Origin: Geobacter sp.
Lineage (GTDB): Bacteria; Desulfobacterota; Desulfuromonadia; Geobacterales; Geobacteraceae
Direction: 5' to 3'
NCBI GenBank assembly: GCA_003857395.1
Contig: RPRC01000244.1
Span: forward strand, 1-8,697
Length of the DNA: 8,697 bases
Positions 5,981-8,697 of this stretch are shown here, piece after piece. How positions within the stretch are numbered: the first letter of the stretch is position 1; every line of letters begins with the position of its first letter. A program made the translations under genes and the position numbers. The notes beneath the pieces were generated by a model, which made no database searches, had not been told where the DNA came from, and saw only the letters and a list, made by a program, of their open reading frames with translations.

Positions 5981-6577
5981 ATGAAAAGAATATTCGTTGA
6001 CTATAAGAAGTGCCTGGCCTGCAAGGCCTGCGAAACGGCCTGCGCCGTCCGCCACCACCCTTCCGGCACCCTGATCGGCGCCCTCGGCGACCGGAAGACC
6101 GAAATCGACGTACGCGTGCTCAGCATCGAACACGAATCCTTCCCCCTCGCCTGCCGCCACTGCGACCCGGCGGACTGTCTCAGCGCCTGCCCCTCGGGAG
6201 CCCTGGGGCGGGATGCGGAAACCGGAGCCGTGCTCATTGACCCGACCCGTTGCAAGGCCTGTGCAATGTGCGCCATGGTTTGCACCTTTGACGCCATCTC
6301 CTTCAAGGCGACCCACCGCTCGCCCTTTGGCAGGGAAGTCGCCCACAAATGCGACCTCTGCCTGCTGCGCACGAAAGATGGCGGTATCCCGGCCTGCGTC
6401 GAAGCCTGTCACTCGGGAGCCCTGGTCTATGCCGAGTACGACGCCACCAGAAGCAAACGGGCGACCAAGAGCCTGCGAACCTATCTGCTTGGCGAGGAAG
6501 GTGTCCCCCCTCTGGTTGAGCTCTACCGGGAACTGCGCAGAAAAGAGTTTGCCCGGCGTCGCGGGAGCGAAGAATGA
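5981..6577 (+). CDS. cooF: CooF-type ferredoxin subunit with four [4Fe-4S] clusters
   Basis: Electron-transfer protein that takes electrons from CooS. The 198-residue protein has sixteen cysteines in four cluster motifs: Cys11/14/17/21; Cys58/61/66/70; Cys91/94/97/101; Cys124/127/139/143. This is the arrangement of CooF and related HycB/DmsB-like iron-sulphur subunits. There is no twin-arginine or other export signal, so it should be cytoplasmic. I prefer the ATG at 5981, giving MKRIFVD as in the family, with GGGAG eight bases upstream; an in-frame ATG at 5966 would add five residues but overlaps that Shine-Dalgarno. It overlaps the next gene by 4 bp (ATGA), so the two are translationally coupled. 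The neighbours argue for CooF over a generic ferredoxin. Confidence 0.9.
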   Translation: MKRIFVDYKKCLACKACETACAVRHHPSGTLIGALGDRKTEIDVRVLSIEHESFPLACRHCDPADCLSACPSGALGRDAETGAVLIDPTRCKACAMCAMVCTFDAISFKATHRSPFGREVAHKCDLCLLRTKDGGIPACVEACHSGALVYAEYDATRSKRATKSLRTYLLGEEGVPPLVELYRELRRKEFARRRGSEE

Positions 6578-7797
6578 AGATCGTAACGGCTGGCACCGGG
6601 ATGGCGGCGGCGGAATTTGTCGAGCAGCTCAGGCTGGGGGGATTCGATGGCGAAATCGTCATGGTTGGCGACGAAGACTACCCGCCCTATTCTCCCTGCG
6701 TGATCCCTTTTTATCTTGCCGGTGAGCCCCTGGACACGGTGTTCTGGAAGGGGAAGGATTTCTACGAAAAATACCGGGTCACCGCCCGGCTCGGGGAACC
6801 GGTCGTGCAGGTTGATCCGGATCGGCATATGATCCGCACCGCAGACGGCAAGACGGAAGACTATGACCGGCTGTTCTTTGCCACCGGCTCCAACAGCTGG
6901 TACCCGCGTCCCGAGTGGCTGGGAACCGAGGGAGTTTTCGGTTTCAAAACCCTCAGCGACATGGTTGCCATCGACCGCTACATCAAAGAAGAACAGGCAA
7001 CTGCGGCTGTCGTCTTTGGCGGCGGCTTCATCGGTGTCGATGCTGCCCTTTCGTTGCAGGCACGCGGCCTGCGCGTCTCCCTTGTCCACCGCAATACCCG
7101 CCTCCTTTCGCAGATGACCGACGAAGATGGAGGACAGTTCGCCACCTCCAGATTGGCAAAAAAAACCGGCATGGACATTCGACTCCGGACAAAGGTCGAG
7201 GAAATTATCCAGGCCGATGGCCGACTCAGCGCTGTTCGTCTCACCGACGGGCAGGAGATAGCAACCCCGTTGCTGATTCTGGCTGTGGGGGTAACCCCAA
7301 ACTCCGCACCGCTGCGGGGCGATGACAAAGGTATCTGCAGCAACGAACAGATGTTGGCAGACCCTTGCATCTACACCGCCGGTGACGTGGCAATCACCCG
7401 GCATGCGGTGGACGGGGCTCCCTCCGTGTATGCAAACTATCCGAACGCCATGCGGCAGGCACGGGTCGCGGCCCGGCACCTTTTGCACGGCGACGGATCC
7501 TACAGCGGTTCCATCAATACCACGGTGCTGCGCAAACATATCGACTTCCCGGTAATTTCAGCGGGAAGCTTCAACGGCGAACCGGTCACCTGGCAGCAGG
7601 GAGATGTCTGGCGCAGAGTTTACCTGGTTGACGGAATGATCAACGGCTACATTACCATTGGAGACACCCGCCTCTCCGGGTATCTCTACCAGCACTATGT
7701 GGACCGGACCAGGGTGGACGGCACAATCAGAAAAATCATCTCCTCACCTCGCCATGACGGGCAGTACCGTGAAATGCTGGGATTTGCGGCAGCCTGA
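6574..7797 (+). CDS. FAD/NAD(P)-dependent oxidoreductase (CooF-associated, FNOR type)
   Basis: A 407-residue flavoprotein of the pyridine nucleotide-disulphide reductase fold, the FNOR often found next to CooF. It most likely passes electrons from CooF to NAD(P)+. Visible features: an N-terminal FAD-binding loop GTGMAAAE (7-14), ATGSN (103-107), an NAD(P)-binding loop GGGFIG (149-154) and TAGDVA near 268-273 for FAD. Cys42 in YSPCVIP occupies the redox-cysteine position of NADH oxidase and CoA-disulphide reductase relatives. After the second Rossmann strand comes LVHRNTR (170-176), with His172, Arg173 and Arg176 and no acidic residue, which hints at NADP(H). Start ATG overlaps the cooF stop, with GGGAG six bases upstream. 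It could alternatively be an NAD(P)H oxidase or rubredoxin reductase; the operon favours the CO role. Confidence 0.85.
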   Translation: MKIVTAGTGMAAAEFVEQLRLGGFDGEIVMVGDEDYPPYSPCVIPFYLAGEPLDTVFWKGKDFYEKYRVTARLGEPVVQVDPDRHMIRTADGKTEDYDRLFFATGSNSWYPRPEWLGTEGVFGFKTLSDMVAIDRYIKEEQATAAVVFGGGFIGVDAALSLQARGLRVSLVHRNTRLLSQMTDEDGGQFATSRLAKKTGMDIRLRTKVEEIIQADGRLSAVRLTDGQEIATPLLILAVGVTPNSAPLRGDDKGICSNEQMLADPCIYTAGDVAITRHAVDGAPSVYANYPNAMRQARVAARHLLHGDGSYSGSINTTVLRKHIDFPVISAGSFNGEPVTWQQGDVWRRVYLVDGMINGYITIGDTRLSGYLYQHYVDRTRVDGTIRKIISSPRHDGQYREMLGFAAA

Positions 7798-7841
7798 CAC
7801 TGAACAGTCTCCCCTCTCCTGACCTGACAGACGCAACTCGC

Positions 7842-7866
7842 TGCCCTGATGCCTATTATCAGGGCA
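7842..7866. promoter_or_regulatory. 9-bp palindrome downstream of the coo operon
   Basis: TGCCCTGAT (7842-7850) and ATCAGGGCA (7858-7866) are perfectly complementary with a 7-base spacer. It lies 45 bp after the flavoprotein stop codon and about 65 bp upstream of the promoter of the next gene. There is no T-run after it, so it is a poor intrinsic terminator. Its symmetry and position would also suit an operator or enhancer for a sigma54 activator; I cannot decide between these. Confidence 0.5.
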
Positions 7867-7929
7867 ACATCAAACCCCTCTCCAGTCAGTCCGTTGTCCA
7901 GAACACTCCGTTATCCTCTCTTTACCCTT

Positions 7930-7959
7930 TTGGCATGCACTGTGCTTATTTCATATAAA
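7930..7959 (+). promoter_or_regulatory. overlapping sigma54-like and sigma70-like promoter
   Basis: TTGGCATG-CACT-GTGCT (7930-7946) has the sigma54 layout: GG at 7932-7933 and GC at 7944-7945, exactly 10 bases apart, close to TTGGCACG-N4-TTGCW. The same TTGGCA (7930-7935, 5/6 match to TTGACA) is also followed after 18 bases by TATAAA (7954-7959, 5/6 match to TATAAT). Either would start transcription 20-30 bases before the ATG at 7986. Only one may be real. Confidence 0.5.
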
Positions 7960-7985
7960 TTCGCCTTACTTTCAGGAGAGAAATC

Positions 7986-8282
7986 ATGAACATTATCGTC
8001 AAGGCATCCGATCTGAAATACAAGTACCCACGGGACACCTCAAACCGCGACCTGCCCAAGTTCAGCGGAAAACCCGACCCGTCACCCTTCAACAGGGACG
8101 ACCTCTATGACATTCTCCCCATGCTCTCCGCGGTGATGACCGCACTTGAAACGGACGACGGCCAGATCCTTCATCTGCTGGAAGACATCATCAACACCGA
8201 GCTTCCCCGCTGCGTTGAAACCCGTGAGGAGGTCTTCGACTTTCTGACGGAGACAGTCCGCGAGGCTCTTGCCGGGAGGTAG
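7986..8282 (+). CDS. hypothetical 98-residue protein
   Basis: I do not recognise a family. The protein is soluble and acidic, with no signal peptide, membrane segment or metal motif and a single cysteine. The first 40 residues are charged and proline-rich (KYKYPRD, KFSGKPDPSPF), and the rest looks alpha-helical (DDLYDILPMLSAVMTALE, then EEVFDFLTETVREAL). AGGAG lies seven bases before the ATG, so it is well translated on paper. It sits 188 bp after the coo operon with its own promoter, so it need not belong to CO metabolism. A small hairpin at its stop codon (GGGAG 8274-8278 with CTCCC 8284-8288), followed eight bases later by TTTT, is at most a weak terminator. Confidence 0.75.
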   Translation: MNIIVKASDLKYKYPRDTSNRDLPKFSGKPDPSPFNRDDLYDILPMLSAVMTALETDDGQILHLLEDIINTELPRCVETREEVFDFLTETVREALAGR

Positions 8283-8340
8283 TCTCCCAACACCTTTTCC
8301 CGAGTCAGTCGAAAAATCAGCATGTGATGACGGTAAATCA

Positions 8341-8369
8341 TTGAATCAACTGCGAGAGGTGTGTATACT
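8341..8369 (+). promoter_or_regulatory. candidate sigma70 promoter for the last gene
   Basis: TTGAAT (8341-8346, 4/6 match) and TATACT (8364-8369, 5/6 match) are 17 bases apart, and TG precedes the -10. Initiation near 8376 gives a leader of about 70 bases before the ATG at 8447. It indicates that the final gene is a separate transcription unit from the 98-residue protein. Confidence 0.55.
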
Positions 8370-8446
8370 CGCCACAATTTACGCGGCGTTATCATACGCT
8401 TGCTTTCCATTCACATGCGATCAGAGTCAAGGATTCGGACTGTGCC

Positions 8447-8697
8447 ATGCCAAAACACTATCAACTGCTAACCATCGAAGACATTCAAAAAGACGAAGAA
8501 TCTATCCTCGAAATTCTCACAGCCAACAGCACCAGCATCAAGCTTCTCAATTACTACCGGGAACTGCCCGTTTCATTCGACGCTTCCATCGAATTCAGCG
8601 ACCGGGGAGTCATTGAGATGAAGATCCATGATCTCCAGGCGGCGGCAATGATGGCCCAGGAAGATGTTTTCATCAAGTGCAAGGGCCTCCCGTACGA
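8447..8697 (+). CDS. partial gene, possibly PilZ-related protein
   Basis: The frame begins MPKHYQLLTIEDIQKDEES and runs open to the window end, 83 codons plus two bases, so the 3' part is missing. AAGGA lies 13 bases before the ATG, a longer spacing than in the other genes here. The segment LLNYYRELPVSFDASIEF followed by a charged strand and HDLQAAAMM resembles, from memory, the N-terminal part of PilZ-containing proteins of Geobacter-type bacteria, which bind cyclic di-GMP. The diagnostic RxxxR and DxSxxG motifs would lie beyond the window, so this is a suggestion only. It has no signal peptide. It is unlikely to be linked to the coo genes. Confidence 0.6.
   Translation, partial: MPKHYQLLTIEDIQKDEESILEILTANSTSIKLLNYYRELPVSFDASIEFSDRGVIEMKIHDLQAAAMMAQEDVFIKCKGLPY

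Noticed and set aside
7798..7929. Intrinsic terminator after the flavoprotein gene
   Set aside because: The only strong stem (7842-7866) is not followed by a T-run, so I list it only as a palindrome.

Overview
The window looks like chromosomal DNA of a Geobacter-type bacterium (Desulfuromonadales or close relatives). I infer this from the moderately GC-rich codon use, the gene content, and the style of the intergenic repeats; no rRNA or other taxonomic marker is present. Its centre is an anaerobic carbon monoxide oxidation module with its own predicted CO-sensing regulator.

Layout. Positions 1-167 hold degenerate 7-bp repeats. miaB, a tRNA methylthiotransferase, lies on the minus strand (168-1487). 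A 322-bp intergenic region with promoters in both directions separates it from a plus-strand PAS-LytTR regulator resembling RcoM (1810-2514). Next is a 370-bp non-coding stretch. It holds a 7-bp tandem repeat, a pair of direct repeats matching the LytTR operator pattern, a candidate promoter, a dispersed-type palindromic element and a strong hairpin. Then come cooS (2885-4819, Ni-Fe CO dehydrogenase), cooC (4985-5836, nickel-insertion ATPase), cooF (5981-6577, four-cluster ferredoxin-like protein) and a flavoprotein oxidoreductase (6574-7797). A 98-residue protein of unknown function follows (7986-8282), behind its own promoter. The last gene is cut by the window end (8447 onward) and may be PilZ-related.

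How the genes fit together. CooS oxidises CO with water to CO2. CooC is the ATPase expected to mature its C-cluster. CooF should carry the electrons, and the flavoprotein would pass them to NAD(P)+. No acetyl-CoA synthase genes and no energy-converting hydrogenase genes are visible, so the local wiring suggests CO to NAD(P)H rather than CO to acetyl-CoA or CO to H2. The upstream regulator has the RcoM architecture, and the LytTR-like direct repeat just before cooS is a plausible target, so CO probably induces the operon.

The most unusual part is non-coding. A 119-bp element with 17-bp imperfect terminal inverted repeats lies between cooC and cooF. Two related GTAGGGGC palindromes flank cooS. 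Heptamer repeats occur at two places. I see no wholly new protein system. The best candidates for undescribed biology are the regulator-operator pair, the repeat-loaded operon junctions, and the small 98-residue protein.
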